Below the pieces are notes generated by a model. The model was not told the DNA's origin and ran no database searches. It saw only the letters and a list, made by a program, of their open reading frames with translations. From assembly GCA_030762935.1 (NCBI GenBank), contig CM060893.1:10398001-10462000 (forward strand): a DNA stretch of 64,000 nt. Reading direction: 5' to 3'. A program made the translations under genes and the position numbers. Below, piece by piece: positions 10,965 to 22,062 of this stretch. Numbering within the stretch: the first letter of the stretch is position 1; each line of letters opens with the position of its first letter. The stretch comes from Hymenopus coronatus (taxonomy: Eukaryota; Arthropoda; Insecta; Mantodea; Hymenopodidae).

Positions 10965-11231
10965 AGGATTCACCAACAGCAAAAGGGAAAGTGGTCAAAA
11001 GGAGTGCTCCTCCATCATGACAATACACAGTCATGTGCCAGCACTGCGACCACTCAAAGTTGACATCACTGAGGTTCATTGTGCCACACCCACTATTCAT
11101 TAGACCGTACTCCATCTTATTTTGCTCTATTTAACAAAATGAAGGATAGACTGTGAGGTAAAAGGTTCAGCAACGAAGAATTGCAGGTAATTGTCCTTGA
11201 ATGGGTGCATAGCAGTCCCAAACAATGATTC
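10965..11231 (+). pseudogene. Mariner transposase relic, left part
   Basis: Broken frames give VLLHHDNTQSCAS (second catalytic block), then a degraded third block, and EWVHSSPKQ near the C-terminus. The reading continues after the LINE insertion at 13080-13165. The two halves were separated by a LINE, as shown by a 12-base duplication, aaacaatgattc, at 11220-11231 and 13068-13079. Confidence 0.65.
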
Positions 11232-13079
11232 GGAGACTAAATGTAAACATAGAAAAAACCCAAATTGTAGTTTTTAACACATTGAAGCCCGGGCATTTCA
11301 GTAGTTGAAGTGCTAAGAAACCTGAGTTTTTTACGCCTACTTTGAATTATTATTTGCAGTACATCAATTAAATCTGTGGAAAAGTATTAGGACAATCTAA
11401 AAGTATGGCATTCAAGGATTTCTCAACAATTAAGAAAATAGTATAACTTCTGTATTAATACTTTATTTTAAATTTATAACAAGTATCAAATATGAGTTTG
11501 AAAAAAACTGCTTACACTCCATTTATTCAAAGTTCAAAACACTCTCCCTCGGAATCAGAATTTTCCACAGCTTCATTTGTATCCTGAATTTCAGCTTCAG
11601 TTCACAGAAATCACTGAAAATGCAGCATTTTAACATTTAAGAGCACAAACGTAACAAATAGATCACCACCTTCAAAGAAAATGGTGCGAGAGTAGCCAAT
11701 ATTACTAAATCTCCTAAAATTCCTAATAGTTGACTAAAGCAAGGACAGATGGCAGCACAAATCAGACAACTAAATGATAGCTGATATATGTTCTTTGCCG
11801 CATTGCCCAATACCAAGTTAAGGTTGTGGAATTGCATTAAAAGCGTTAGAAATACCTGCCCAAGCTATGCTCGGGCGTGGGTCTCATGAACATTTTGCAC
11901 GGCAATGTGTTAAGAGAGGATTTAAATTGAGTAAATATGAGAAATGAAAAAAAAGGAAGTAAAGAAAATAAAATAGTGTGTGATTACACTTATTTAGGAA
12001 TAAAAATAGATGCAGGAGATGGGAGGAACAAAAGAAAGTAGCATTGTCAAAAGGAAAAGCAGTACTGATGGCACTGATAGGATGTTTATATAAAACACCA
12101 GAAATGAAGTGAAATGGTTGGAAAGAGCATATAATTCAGTGGTTGAGGCTAGGATGTTGTATGGTACTGAAATATGAGGTCTCGAAAATGGATGAGGAGT
12201 TGTAGATTTTGTCCACAGGATGTTTTGTAAAGAGCAACAGCAAATGAAGTAGCCCAAATTGAAATGGTGAGAGTGGCAAGAAAAGGATTAATTATGGAGA
12301 GGGCTTTAAAATATTGGTATAGGATCCTAAATTTAGAAGATGGTAATTTGTTTAAACAATGTTTGAAATACAAGAAACACGTTTACAAAGTATAAGTTGG
12401 GTAGGTAATTTAAGAAATGACCTAGAACATACTGGTTTAGGCGATATTTGGAGGAAAAGAGAAACAAATTTTAAAGGTTTATGGAAGAAAGCAAGAAAAA
12501 GATTTGAAGATATAGCAATTAAAAAAAATGTTTAGTCAGGTATCACAGAAGAGATCACTTTATTTTACATACTCCTAGAAATAACTGGGAAAGAGAAAGA
12601 GGTCTTGAAGAAAGAGGGGGATAGCATGGTTAAGAGCTATGGAGGCTAAAAGGACAACGAAACGCGCACCTACAAAGTGAAAGTCCATTTTGTGGGGGAA
12701 GGAAGATGTTCAACATATAATTTTTGATTGTAAGAAAACTGAGAAATGGAGAAAAGAAAATATATGATTAAAAATTATAGGAAATCTGATGTAAATAAAA
12801 TTACAGACAAAAACTGTAAGACACTGGGACAATATTTAGAAAAAGTCAAAAGTAAATGGAAATGGAGTGTTAACAGAGAAAAACTATAGTTCATGAGCAT
12901 TTAGTAGTGGTGGTAGTTGTAGCACTGCAATATGTTTTTGTTTAGTTTTTTTCCCCCTTTCTTTTTCTTGTATAACTTAAACTGGACTACCCACTGAAAA
13001 AGTGGCCCGGAGCAAATTGTAGTATTGTACAATATAAATACTTCTTAGTGCCTCAATAAACTAAACTAAACAATGATTC
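11232..13079 (+). mobile_element. 5'-truncated LINE, split by a TTAA element
   Basis: The body reads as the 3' half of a non-LTR retrotransposon ORF2 with stops and frameshifts. Visible pieces are NVNIEKTQIVVF and then, after the TTAA element, YTYLGIKIDAGDG (end of the reverse transcriptase). Later come IEMVRVARKGLIMERALKYW and a C-terminal Cys-Cys-His-Cys region (GEGEDVQHIIFDCKKTEKW after frame correction). The 3' end carries a short taaac repeat tail. A 12-base duplication (aaacaatgattc) brackets it, typical of target-primed reverse transcription. Confidence 0.78.
11274..11913 (-). mobile_element. TTAA-flanked piggyBac-like MITE, copy 1
   Basis: It is bounded by TTAA at 11274-11277 and 11910-11913, with inverted ends built on cacattgaagcccgggc, imperfect at the right. 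TTAA is the target duplicated by piggyBac-type elements. It interrupts the LINE between the peptide parts IVVF and FKLSKYEK. Copies 2 and 4 are in the opposite orientation. It has no intact transposase. Confidence 0.82.
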
Positions 13080-13165
13080 CATGATACAATAATAAAGTTG
13101 CCAGGAAGTTGGCAGCAGTATATTAATGCTGGTGGGGAGTACATTGAGAGATCTCATGTACATTC
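13080..13165 (+). pseudogene. Mariner transposase relic, right part
   Basis: The reading FHDTIIKLPGSWQQYINAGG followed by EYIERS is a typical mariner C-terminus and continues EWVHSSPKQ from 11231. It proves that the LINE entered a pre-existing mariner. Confidence 0.65.
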
Positions 13166-13168
13166 TCA

Positions 13169-13812
13169 TTAATAGATTGAAGCCCAAGCCCGAGCATAGC
13201 ATGTTCATAAGGCCCACACCCCAACATAGCACGGGCAGGTATTTCTAACGCTTTTAATGCATTTCCACGACCTTAACTCGGTCTTGGGCTATGCGGCACA
13301 GAACATACATCAGTTTGTTTAGTTGTCTGATTTGTGCTGCCATCAGTCCTTGCTTTAGTCAATGTTAGGAAATTTGGGAGATTTAGTAATATTGGCTGTT
13401 CTCGGGTAGTGATCTATTTGTTATGTTTGTGCTCTTAAATGTTAAAATGCTGCATTTTCTTCGATTTCTGTGAAGTGAAACTGAAATTCAGGATACAAAT
13501 GAAGCTGTGGAAAATTCTGATTCCGAGGGAGAATTTTTCTAACTTTCAATAAATGGAGTGTTAGCAGCTTTACGCAGTTTTTTTCAAACTCATATTTGAT
13601 ATTTGTTGTAAATTTAAAATAAAATATTAATACGGAAGTTATAACTATTTTCTTATTTGTTAAGAAATCCTTGAATACCATACTTTTAGATTGTCCCAAT
13701 ACTTTTTGGCAGATTTAATTGATGTACTGTGAATAATAACTCAAAGTAGGCGTAAAAACCCTGAGTTTCCTGGCCCTTGTACTACTGAAACGCCTGGGCT
13801 TCAACGTGTTAA
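13169..13812 (+). mobile_element. TTAA-flanked piggyBac-like MITE, copy 2
   Basis: TTAA lies at 13169-13172 and 13809-13812, with inverted ends around gattgaagcccaagcccg. Inside, one plus-strand frame gives SETEIQDTNEAVENSDSEGE, an acidic stretch like the N-terminus of piggyBac transposases, followed by an AATAAAA signal. This suggests a deletion derivative of an autonomous element. It lies about 75 bases beyond the stop codon of the zinc-finger gene, so it may supply part of that transcript's 3' region. Confidence 0.8.
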
Positions 13813-13885
13813 TAAATAAGGTAGCAACAAAAAAAAATACTGTAAATAATTTCCGAATACCACTTTTTATGAATTAAACGAACTA

Positions 13886-15500
13886 TCAAACAAGAGTTTT
13901 TCTCTCATGAGTTGCAATGTGTGCCCTTAAATGTGTTGATTGGGTAAAGCTCTTACCACAAAGATCACATTTGTGTGGACTTTTGCCCTCATGAACTAAA
14001 ATATGAGCTCTCAAATTTCCTGCAGCTTTATAAATCTTCTCACAAATATTACACCTGTATTGTTGCCTTTTATCATCATGAACTACACTGTGTGTTTTCA
14101 TATTTGACGACGTAGTAAAACTCTTATTGCACTTGTCACATTTAAATGGCTTTTTGCCTTCATGAATTAAATTATGTGTTTTTAAATGTGATGAGGTGAA
14201 GAAGCTCTTATCGCATTTATCACATTTAACTGGCTTTTTGCCCTCATGAATTAAACTATGACCCCTCAAATTTGATGCTGTAGTAAAAATCTTATAGCAG
14301 ATATTACATTTGTGTCGGCTGTTGCCCTCATGAATTAAAATATGAGCTCTTAATTGAGACGCCCATCCGTAGCTTTTGCCACAAATCTTACATTTGTAAT
14401 CATTTTTCCGATTATGAATTACATTATGTGCTTTCAAATGTGCAGCCTGAGTAAAGCTCTTGTCACACACACCACATTTGTGTGGACTTTTTCCCTCATG
14501 AACTAACACATGAGCTCTCAGATTTCCTGCCCCTGTATAGGTCTTCTCACAAATATTACATTTGTATTGCTGTCTTTTATCATCATGCACAGAACTATGA
14601 GCTTTCAAGTTTGACGCTGTAGTAAAGCTCTTGTCACACTGTTCACATTTAAATGCTTTTTTGCCCTCGTGAATTAAATTATGTGCATTCAAATGTGATG
14701 TTGTAAAGAAGCTTTTATCACATTTATTGCACTTAACTGGCTTTCTGTTCTGATGAATAAAATTATGTACTCTTAAATTTGATGCTGTAGTAAACATCTT
14801 ATCACAGATACCACATCTGTGTGGACTTTTGCCCTCGTGAAGTAAAATATGAGCTCTTAACTGTGACGGCCATGCAAAGATCTTATCACATATGTTACAC
14901 TTGTGTTCACTTTTTTGCTCATGAATTAAATTATGTGCCTTCAGATGTGTTCCCTGAGTAAACACTTTATCACAAACACCACACCGGTATGGACTTTTAC
15001 CTTCATGAACTAAAATGTGAGCTCTCAGCTTTCCTACTGCCGTATAACTTTTCTCACAAAAATTACACCTGTATCGCTGTCTTTTATCGTCATGAGTTAA
15101 AATGTGTGCATTCAAACTCGATGCTGTGGTAAACCTCTTATCACACTTGTCACATTTAAATGCCTTTATGCCTTCATGAATTAAATTATGTGCATTCAAA
15201 TGAGAAGACATAATAAAGCTCTTATCACACTTGTTGCATTTAAATTTTCTTTTCTTCTCATGATTTACAATGTGAGTTTGTAAATACGATGCCAGACTAA
15301 AGCACTTGTCACAGAATTTGCACTTGTAAGCCATTTTATCATCCACCTGGATTGTCTCTGTAACATCACATGCATCAGCTGTATTTGTGTTGTTTTTGTC
15401 ACTACATGGGATGCTTTTTTCCATCAGTTTCGAGCAGTCATTATCTAAACCTGCTCTGATGACAGAAGATTCACAGTTCTGAACTGCCTCCATATTCAAT
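13886..15500 (-). CDS. C2H2 zinc-finger gene 1, exon 3 (17 fingers)
   Basis: This is the terminal coding exon of a nuclear C2H2 zinc-finger protein, presumably a DNA-binding regulator (role inferred from the family). A 3' splice site, gctccatttcag, ends at 15501, so the exon starts at 15500 with one base that completes an Arg codon (AG from exon 2 plus A). About 57 residues of linker are followed by 17 consecutive fingers of the form C-X2-C-X12-H-X3-H, such as YKCKFCDKCFSLASYLQTH. The last finger lies close to the stop. Linkers are HEGKSPH, HEGKKPF and HDDKRQQY, not the usual TGEKP. Fingers 2-7 and 8-13 are the same six-finger cassette, and 14-17 repeat its first four. The frame can be read upstream to an ATG at 15526, but those residues are intronic by this model. 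Confidence 0.92.
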
Positions 15501-15526
15501 CTGAAATGGAGCATGAAAATCATCAT

Positions 15527-15895
15527 AATCAGAAAAACACTGTACTAAGGCATAAAGAGGATGGTGCTAAAAATCAAAATATATATATATGACATTGTAT
15601 TAAATACAGCGCAGATTATATGTAATTACATATTTTAATGCAACTTAAGTATTCATGAATAAAAGGCAAATATTAACAAGGAATCTTTATCATAAATTTT
15701 ATTTTATATGCTTTTACATATTTGGTATAATATTACATACTTCACACCATACTGCATAATTTTACATATTTTAATATTATTGTGGAAGTACTGTACATTT
15801 TTACAATTTCGGCTGATTTTGGGCTTCTACTGAATTGTTGTTGTTATTAATTATTATTTACTGTTATTGTCATTGTTATTATCATTATCATCATC
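15527..15895. other. Intronic AT-rich stretch
   Basis: This is part of the 8.4 kb second intron of zinc-finger gene 1. A TTA/ATC-rich tract at about 15836-15893 precedes SINE B copy 2. Nothing else was recognised. Confidence 0.5.
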
Positions 15896-15896
15896 A

Positions 15897-16091
15897 CTTG
15901 GCCCAGGTTCAATCCCAAGCGACCGCATGTGAGATTTTTGGTGGACAAAGTGGCGCAGGGGCTGGTTTTCTCCGGGTTCTCCGGTTTCCCCCGCCATCAC
16001 ATTCCACCAAGGCTGCTCCATCTTATATATTATCATTGTCATCGTCTGCAGTGCCAGAACAGTAAAAGCGGGCGTTAAACACTACCAAAAA
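15897..16091 (+). mobile_element. SINE family B, copy 2
   Basis: It starts in the tRNA-like part at ggcccaggttcaatcccaag (B box), continues through the ctccggtttcccccgccatc body, and ends ttaaacactacc plus an A run. The A-box side is missing. Confidence 0.8.
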
Positions 16092-16454
16092 AATCATCAT
16101 CATTATCCGGATGAATAAGTTCTCAGAATGCCAACAATGGTCATTGTTAACACAACACGGTTCTGGCGCAATACTCAGCTATTGTTTATGAGTGTGCAGG
16201 CGATGTTTCAGTGCTCTGAGTGGAGAGCTGTAGTGTAGATGACTTTATTATTGCTCTCATATAAGAAATTTTGAAGATGGAAAAAGTCAAGATTTGAACA
16301 GTGATAAAATGATGAGGATTTTAGGATAGTGATAAGTTGAGTATTGATTCGGTCAATTATATCACTTTTCCATCACTTACAGTGTTTTATTATTCACATA
16401 TTTCAAAAGTACTGTTGCTTCCATCATCAACTTTTCAACATGATTATCTGGTGT
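16092..16454. other. Intronic stretch, nothing recognised
   Basis: Unique-looking AT-rich intron sequence without coding signature. Confidence 0.45.
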
Positions 16455-16900
16455 TATAGTAGATGCCTCCTGGTGTTAAATTTATGAACTTCTTGACAAG
16501 GATATCTCCAGACAGGATTTTAAAATATATCAATTGCTCCTTGTTCTTCCAGATATGAATATTCGGCCAGGTCTCCCAACTCCCAACTGTTTCTTGTGCC
16601 TTTTAATAACATTTGAGTATTCTCTCTATGTTGTGATGTGTTCTCCAAAAATACCATGCCACTTCTGATTTATCTTCCTGCTTTAATTTTATGTTCCTCA
16701 GATGTTCCTAGTTGCCAAGTTTCTTTTCGTTTTTCCTATGTGAAACTTTTCACAGTCTGAATAATTTATCCTGTGCACTCCTGCTCTATTTTCATTTTGA
16801 ATTTCATCTTTGACTTTTGAATTGCAAAATTATTTGTGGTGCTATGATAATATTTTGATCTCTGAAGAGTTGTTTAAACTTGTATGCCAAAACTTCCTAA
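16455..16900 (-). pseudogene. Penelope-like element GIY-YIG fragment 1
   Basis: Minus-strand translation in two frames gives YSDCEKFHIGKTKRNLATRN, then EHLRNIKLKQEDKSEVAWYF and LIYFKILSGDILVKKFINL. The I-G-K-T-K-R block and the downstream His-rich helix are those of the GIY-YIG endonuclease domain found at the C-terminus of Penelope-like retroelements. It closely matches the fragment at 55950-56370. It is frameshifted and truncated. It lies inside the intron of zinc-finger gene 1. Confidence 0.72.
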
Positions 16901-16984
16901 TTGTGATTTTTGCTCCCTTGCTTGCAGTCTTTGATGACTTTTTTCTTTCTTTTGCCTTTATGTACAACATACATAATGGATAGA

Positions 16985-17075
16985 GAAGGTATTGTATTCC
17001 TCCCAAGAATTTTCAGTGAAATCTGTTATCGAATATTTGGGTGGAATGCAATACCTTCTCTAATTATGTGCTAAG
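16985..17075. repeat. R1 foldback fragment
   Basis: A left arm, gagaaggtattgtattcctc, and a right arm, ggtggaatgcaataccttct, are inverted copies of the R1 end with only about 40 bases between them. A second end motif, gtagagaaagtaaa, follows. Confidence 0.6.
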
Positions 17076-17432
17076 TAGAGAAAGTAAATAAACTGAATCA
17101 AAAATTAAAACAGAGTCAACAAATAAAATTTAATGTTCTTTGTGTTTGGAGATATTTCACTTTGAAAGTACGTTCTTCATATCCTACTTTAACACTAACT
17201 ATTATATACCTACTCACGGAAGTCACAACGCAAAATTAGCTTGATGCACAAATAGAGTAAAACTGCATAAACATTTTCTTGAACCTTTTTTTGTTATGAT
17301 GCGTTTCTATTTTGATGTTCCCTCCAATGGAGTTAGACTACCAAAAGAGAGCAGTAAATTCGGAGACCGATTTAAAATAAATATTACAAATTGCTTTCTC
17401 TGTCTGTGTCAAGAGTGTGGTTCATCTGTGGA

Positions 17433-18088
17433 GTTGCCCACAGTGGTGTAATGGTTACCATACTAACTTCATATATCCAAGGTCGCAGGTTCAAACCCAG
17501 CGGAGGACGATGGATTTTTTCGGGCGTAAAAATCCTTAGCATGGTTTCCTTTGGAAGGGAAGTAAAGCCATTGGTCCTGTGTCGTAAATTTACGGCATGT
17601 AAAAGAACCTCGTCTCCTTAGCATGGTGGTAGCTCAGCTGTTTACCAAGCGGGAGACCTGGGTTCGATCCCCAGTACCAGCGTGGGGATTTTTCCCCTGC
17701 TGGGAGACCTGGCCCGGGGTGCACTCAGCCTCGTAAGGTCCCTGGGGGGCCAATTGAGGAGCTATTTGATGGAGAAGTAGCGGCTCCAGGTCGTGAGGAC
17801 CGCATTAACCAGCCGGGGGGCTTGAGGTGCTGACCACATCTCACCCTCCAATACTGCACCCCATTCATGACATCTATAGTGGACCGAGATGGGGGACGCA
17901 GCAGCCGGGCGGTAGGCCAAGGTTCCCTGTGAGCTGTCGTGCCATGGAGTTATTATAAAAGAACCTCAAGCCTGATAGAGAGGCCTGTGAGCAAAAATTA
18001 AGTGGTATTTCATACCCAGTTTTGAATGGGATGCTGAGAACCACAGCAGTTAAAGAGCGTCCATGAATAACACTCCATTTCATTTTTC
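17433..18088 (+). mobile_element. SINE family A, copy 4, split by SINE C
   Basis: The left part runs from 17433 to 17611 and the right part from 17957 to 18088. The bases aaaagaacctc occur at both junctions (17601-17611 and 17957-17967). They are the duplication made when SINE C copy 1 entered the copy. Confidence 0.92.
17612..17956 (+). mobile_element. SINE family C, copy 1
   Basis: The tRNA-like head gtctccttagcatggtggta, an A-box-like gtggtagctcagctg and a B box ggttcgatcccc are clear. The body of about 345 bases ends gccatggagttattat. It is flanked by an 11-base duplication (aaaagaacctc) inside SINE A copy 4. A better conserved copy lies at 40193-40542. Confidence 0.92.
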
Positions 18089-18909
18089 ATCTGTGGAACA
18101 CATTTTGTTTGATTTGTCTTGTTTTCCACAAAAGTAGATTTTATTTCATTATACATTTAAATAACTGTAATAAGGATTACCAGCCTTCACTTCAACATAT
18201 TTTAAAACCTATGAGCTGTTTAAAAGAGTTTGAAAAGTTTATCAATGCTATTTTTTCTAAACTTAAATGTTTATTAGGTTCCTTTTATGTATGTTATAAT
18301 GTTATACTGTTGAATCAAATATTATGATAGTTCTCCTTTTTTTTGTATGTTATATTATATATTATCGCCTATTATGTTATTATATGTATGTTATATGAAT
18401 AAAAATAAAACCTTCACATACTTTTGTAAAATGTGGTTAGTAAATGGAGAATCAATAATGTTTATTTAAAAATTATAAAGTACAGCACTGTGAATTGTAC
18501 AGCTATATGAAGAGCACGTGAAATTTATATATCCCCCCTCTTTATATTTCCTTGGACAAATATTCAAATAGATGTGTTCCGTTAGTTAACAGTGGCACTA
18601 TTGTGGATTTGTAGCAATGGTTAGTTTGACAAACAGTAGAAAGCTTTATTGCAAAGATAGTTTGGCACACCTTTCCTCGCTCTTTCCCTCACACACCTTA
18701 ATGGGCTGCCACCAGAGTTTGTGTCACCGTTGCCAACCAATAGGTACCCCTAAAGGTGCTTCAAACGGTCACCTGCAGATCATCAGGAAATAAAATTGTA
18801 ATGTAATGTTGAAAATATAATTAGAGGTTTGTGAAAATTGCTGGGGGTTTGTACAAACCTGCAACCCTCTTGAAGAGCCACTCCTGATTTTATCTAAATT
18901 ACACCAAGT
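18089..18909. other. Intronic AT-rich stretch
   Basis: No family recognised. The small plus-strand frame at 18109-18327 has no motif. Confidence 0.45.
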
Positions 18910-19145
18910 TTTATATATGGATGCTCTTTAACCGCTATTGTTTTCAGCTACCCATTCTCTACTAGTTGTGAAAGACCACTTAGTCTTGCTCAGAGGACTC
19001 TTTATCAGCCTTGAGGTTGTTTTAAACATGGGACCACATTGTTTTACACATTGTCTACAACATGGGACCAATCATTTTACCTCCCTTCCAAACCCGCTGG
19101 GTTTCAAGTCCCAATCTTGGGAACTAGAGGCTACCATCTTACCTA
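18910..19145 (-). mobile_element. SINE family A, copy 5 (degenerate)
   Basis: The minus-strand body (atggatgctctttaaccgct and gaaagaccacttagtcttgc on the plus strand) is recognisable, but the head is badly decayed and a short internal duplication around catgggacca is present. It is one of the oldest copies here. Confidence 0.65.
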
Positions 19146-19339
19146 GACCACAATGGACAAAGAAACTGCAGCCGTTTTGAGGTTTAATGCCACATGGTTT
19201 GCATTTCCTGTGTTTTTTGACATATTCATCTTCTGTTAATTGTTCATTAAAAACACCAATTTTTGTGTATGTGTGTGTGTGTGTGGGCGTGCTCATGAAT
19301 GGTGTTTTGGTAAGTGTGAGTGTATTTCTGATTCTGTAT

Positions 19340-19545
19340 GTATGCTCCTGGCAACAGTTGTGGTCTTCCATGTTGTTAAGCACCTGAAGTACCTAATCCC
19401 AAATTTGTTTACTTCGGATGGATGCTTTGTTTTTCTATGTTCTCGGCAAAGCAGATTCAAATACAACAAATTAAGATTACTGGCCTGTGCTGTTAAAACC
19501 ATTCCAGTATGGTATAAAATATATATTCAATACTGTAGGAACAAT
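19340..19545 (+). pseudogene. LINE reverse transcriptase fragment
   Basis: The plus frame gives VVKHLKYLIPNLFTSDG and then RLLACAVKTIPVWYKIY. This resembles the last motif of non-LTR reverse transcriptases, where relatives have a KYLG-type block followed by a downstream helix. It is a short old fragment preceded by a GT microsatellite near 19267-19285. Confidence 0.45.
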
Positions 19546-20054
19546 CCTATTGCAAAAATGGGAAAACTCACTTTAGCTAGTGATCCTGGAGATATGGAGA
19601 GCTACTTGGCCATATGCATTTCCATAAAATGAAAGATAGCTTAACAAAATGGTGCTCAAACAACAAGAAGTGAGCATACATAATTATTAATTAGAATACA
19701 TTTCTCTAATGACAGACATGAAAATGTTTTACCATGTGGTACCCAAACTGCATATCCCAAAAGCAGAGTGGCTGCATTATCTATTTTCATAAACTGAAAG
19801 TCTTTACTAAGCTCAAACAATAAGCAAGTGAGGCAAATAGCATTATTAATTAGTAGAACAACATACATTTCTATAATAATCTCCAACCATATTCAAATGA
19901 GGTGAGTAAATATGCCTTTATACATCTATCGTTTAACTGCAGAATTTCAGTAACTGCTCACTTTGGCATCACTGGTATAGGAGAGCGACAGTTAAAGTTG
20001 TAGTTAATAAGACTTTCCATTGCTAAATTTTTGAGGGTTAAATGGCAACAAATT
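19546..20054. other. Intronic stretch, nothing recognised
   Basis: AT-rich sequence with no coding or repeat family recognised. Confidence 0.4.
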
Positions 20055-21112
20055 TTATGTGTTACACTCACATGACTTTCTCTAATTGTTCTACAAACAA
20101 ACTTCTTACAAAAATTATTCTTCTTTCTACGCCATGTTAATCAAGATAAACATTAGCAAAATGTTCTTATTACTTAGTTCTTTATAAGTAGAAGGGAACT
20201 GAGGGAATATACTAGGCTAAAGCGATATCAAATGTTTTAAAAGCTGTCATTATGTGATTGTCTTTGCAATTCACTTCTTCACTTGGCCAGGAGAAGAAGA
20301 AAAGAACAACGGACACTTCCTGTCTGAGGAAAGTATAAGTACTTTATAATGGAAACCAATAACAAGGAATATCTTGGAAAAAGTTTTCTGCACAACAAAA
20401 CTGTAAAGGACATGAACTGTGTATTTTGACAAGATCTACCTTTATGATACAGTAAATTTTTGTTTATCTCTTACGGTTTAGCAGTTAAGCAAAATTTGGC
20501 AAAATTCATTTTAGATGAAGAGGTCTTTAGATGCTATTCGCAGAAAATTCAAGATATACATTTAATTTGGGATGTAAATATCTTTAATATTCGGTAATTT
20601 AATCCAGCCATTTTTTGAGAAAATTAACATTTTTAGAAAACTTTTCCATGTAAACCCTTCCCTCTATGTCTGGGGCAGGTTTTCTCCGGGTGCTCCGGTT
20701 TCCCCCGCCATCGCATTCCACCGGTGCTCCATCCTCATTCATGTATCATCAGTGTCACTGCCTGCGGTGCCATAAGTAGTTAAAGCGGGCATTAAACACT
20801 ACTCAAAAAAAAAATTCCCTCTTTGTGGGAGAATTTTCTTGAAAATCTTCGTGTCACATTCTTGGAAGATACTAAAAATAAATACCAAGTTTTGTATTTA
20901 ACAGTCTTTTCGTTTTTGAGCTATGTGTGCGCACACGCACACATGCACCCACCCACCCACAAACACACACACACACACACACAGTGTATCTTTTCTAAAA
21001 ATGCATTTTTTTGGACTTAGGGGAACTCAAAACATATATTTTTGGTGAAATCTTGACATTGAATTTTTGGATGGAATATAATACCTTCTCTAGCTACTAC
21101 ACACATTGTATG
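20055..21112 (+). repeat. R1 repeat, interrupted by SINE B copy 3
   Basis: The 5' side has cactcacatgactttctcta and the 3' side has the tttttggatggaat and taccttctct end. A (CA)n tract at about 20938-20982 sits at the same internal place as in other R1 copies. No frame longer than about 65 codons is present. Confidence 0.75.
20668..20812 (+). mobile_element. SINE family B, copy 3 (5'-truncated)
   Basis: Only the 3' body remains, from ggttttctccgggtgctccg to ttaaacactactc plus an A run. An 8-base repeat, ttccctct, lies on both sides and is the likely target duplication in R1. Confidence 0.8.
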
Positions 21113-21394
21113 TACACATGGGCTACAAAAAGCAAAAATAAATGTAAAGCTTCATTACAGAGATAATTTTTAGTGAAAAATAAATAAAACAAAATATGGC
21201 AGATATTTCTTCAGGATGAAAGGTTAGTTCTATATTGCAAGGAGTAACATTGTGCATGATGCTGCTGCTGTATGGGAGTGAACAAATATGACTATTTCAT
21301 TACTACTGCCATATGAATACGTATTTCTGTTACAAAATAAAATAACTTGTCAAAAGTAAGGTTAGGAAACTCTTTGTATATTTCTCACACAAGC
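21113..21394. other. Intronic stretch, nothing recognised
   Basis: Short AT-rich spacer between R1 and the TTAA element. Confidence 0.4.
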
Positions 21395-22062
21395 TTAACA
21401 CATTGAATCCCGGGCGTTTCGGTATTTGAAGTGCCAAGAAGCCCAGGGTTTTTACGCCTACTTTGAGTTATTATTTACAGTACATCAATTAAATCTGCCG
21501 AAAAGTATTGGGACAATCTAAAACTATAGCATTCAAGGATTTCTCAACAAGTAATAAAACAGTCATAACTTCCATATTAATATTTTATTTTAAATTTACA
21601 ACATGAATCAAATACGAGTTTGAAAAAAAAACTGCGTAAAGCTGCTTACACTCCATATATTCAAAGCTCGAAAAACTCTCCCTTGGAATCAGAATTTTCC
21701 ACAGCTTCATTTGTATCCTGAATTTCAGCTTCAGTTTACAGAAATCAAGGAAAATGCAGCATTTTAACATTTAAGAGCACAAACACCTTAAAAGAAAATG
21801 GCACAACTACCCGAGAGCAGCCAATATTACTAAATGTACTAAAATTCCTAATAGTTGACTAAAGTAAGGACAGATGGCAGCACAAATAAAACAACTAAAT
21901 GATAATGATGTATGTTCTCTGCCGCATAGCCCAAGACTGAGTTAAGGTCGTGGAATTGCATTAAAAGTGTTAGAAATACCTGCCCGAGCTATGCCCGAGC
22001 ATGGGCTGCATGAACATTTTGATGGCTCGAGCTATACTCAGGCTTGGTCTCCAATGTGTTAA
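21395..22062 (-). mobile_element. TTAA-flanked piggyBac-like MITE, copy 3
   Basis: TTAA lies at 21395-21398 and 22059-22062, with inverted ends around cacattgaatcccgggcg. It is collinear with copy 1 at 11274-11913 and has no intact frame. Confidence 0.82.

Noticed and set aside
11274..13812. Composite transposon made of two opposite TTAA elements flanking a LINE
   Set aside because: The LINE is bounded by its own 12-base duplication and the first TTAA element lies inside the LINE, so the arrangement is nested insertion and not a composite.
15501..15526. Protein start of the 17-finger gene at the ATG at 15526
   Set aside because: The bases form a polypyrimidine tract and AG acceptor. The same pattern precedes the two paralogous exons, and a better upstream exon set exists.
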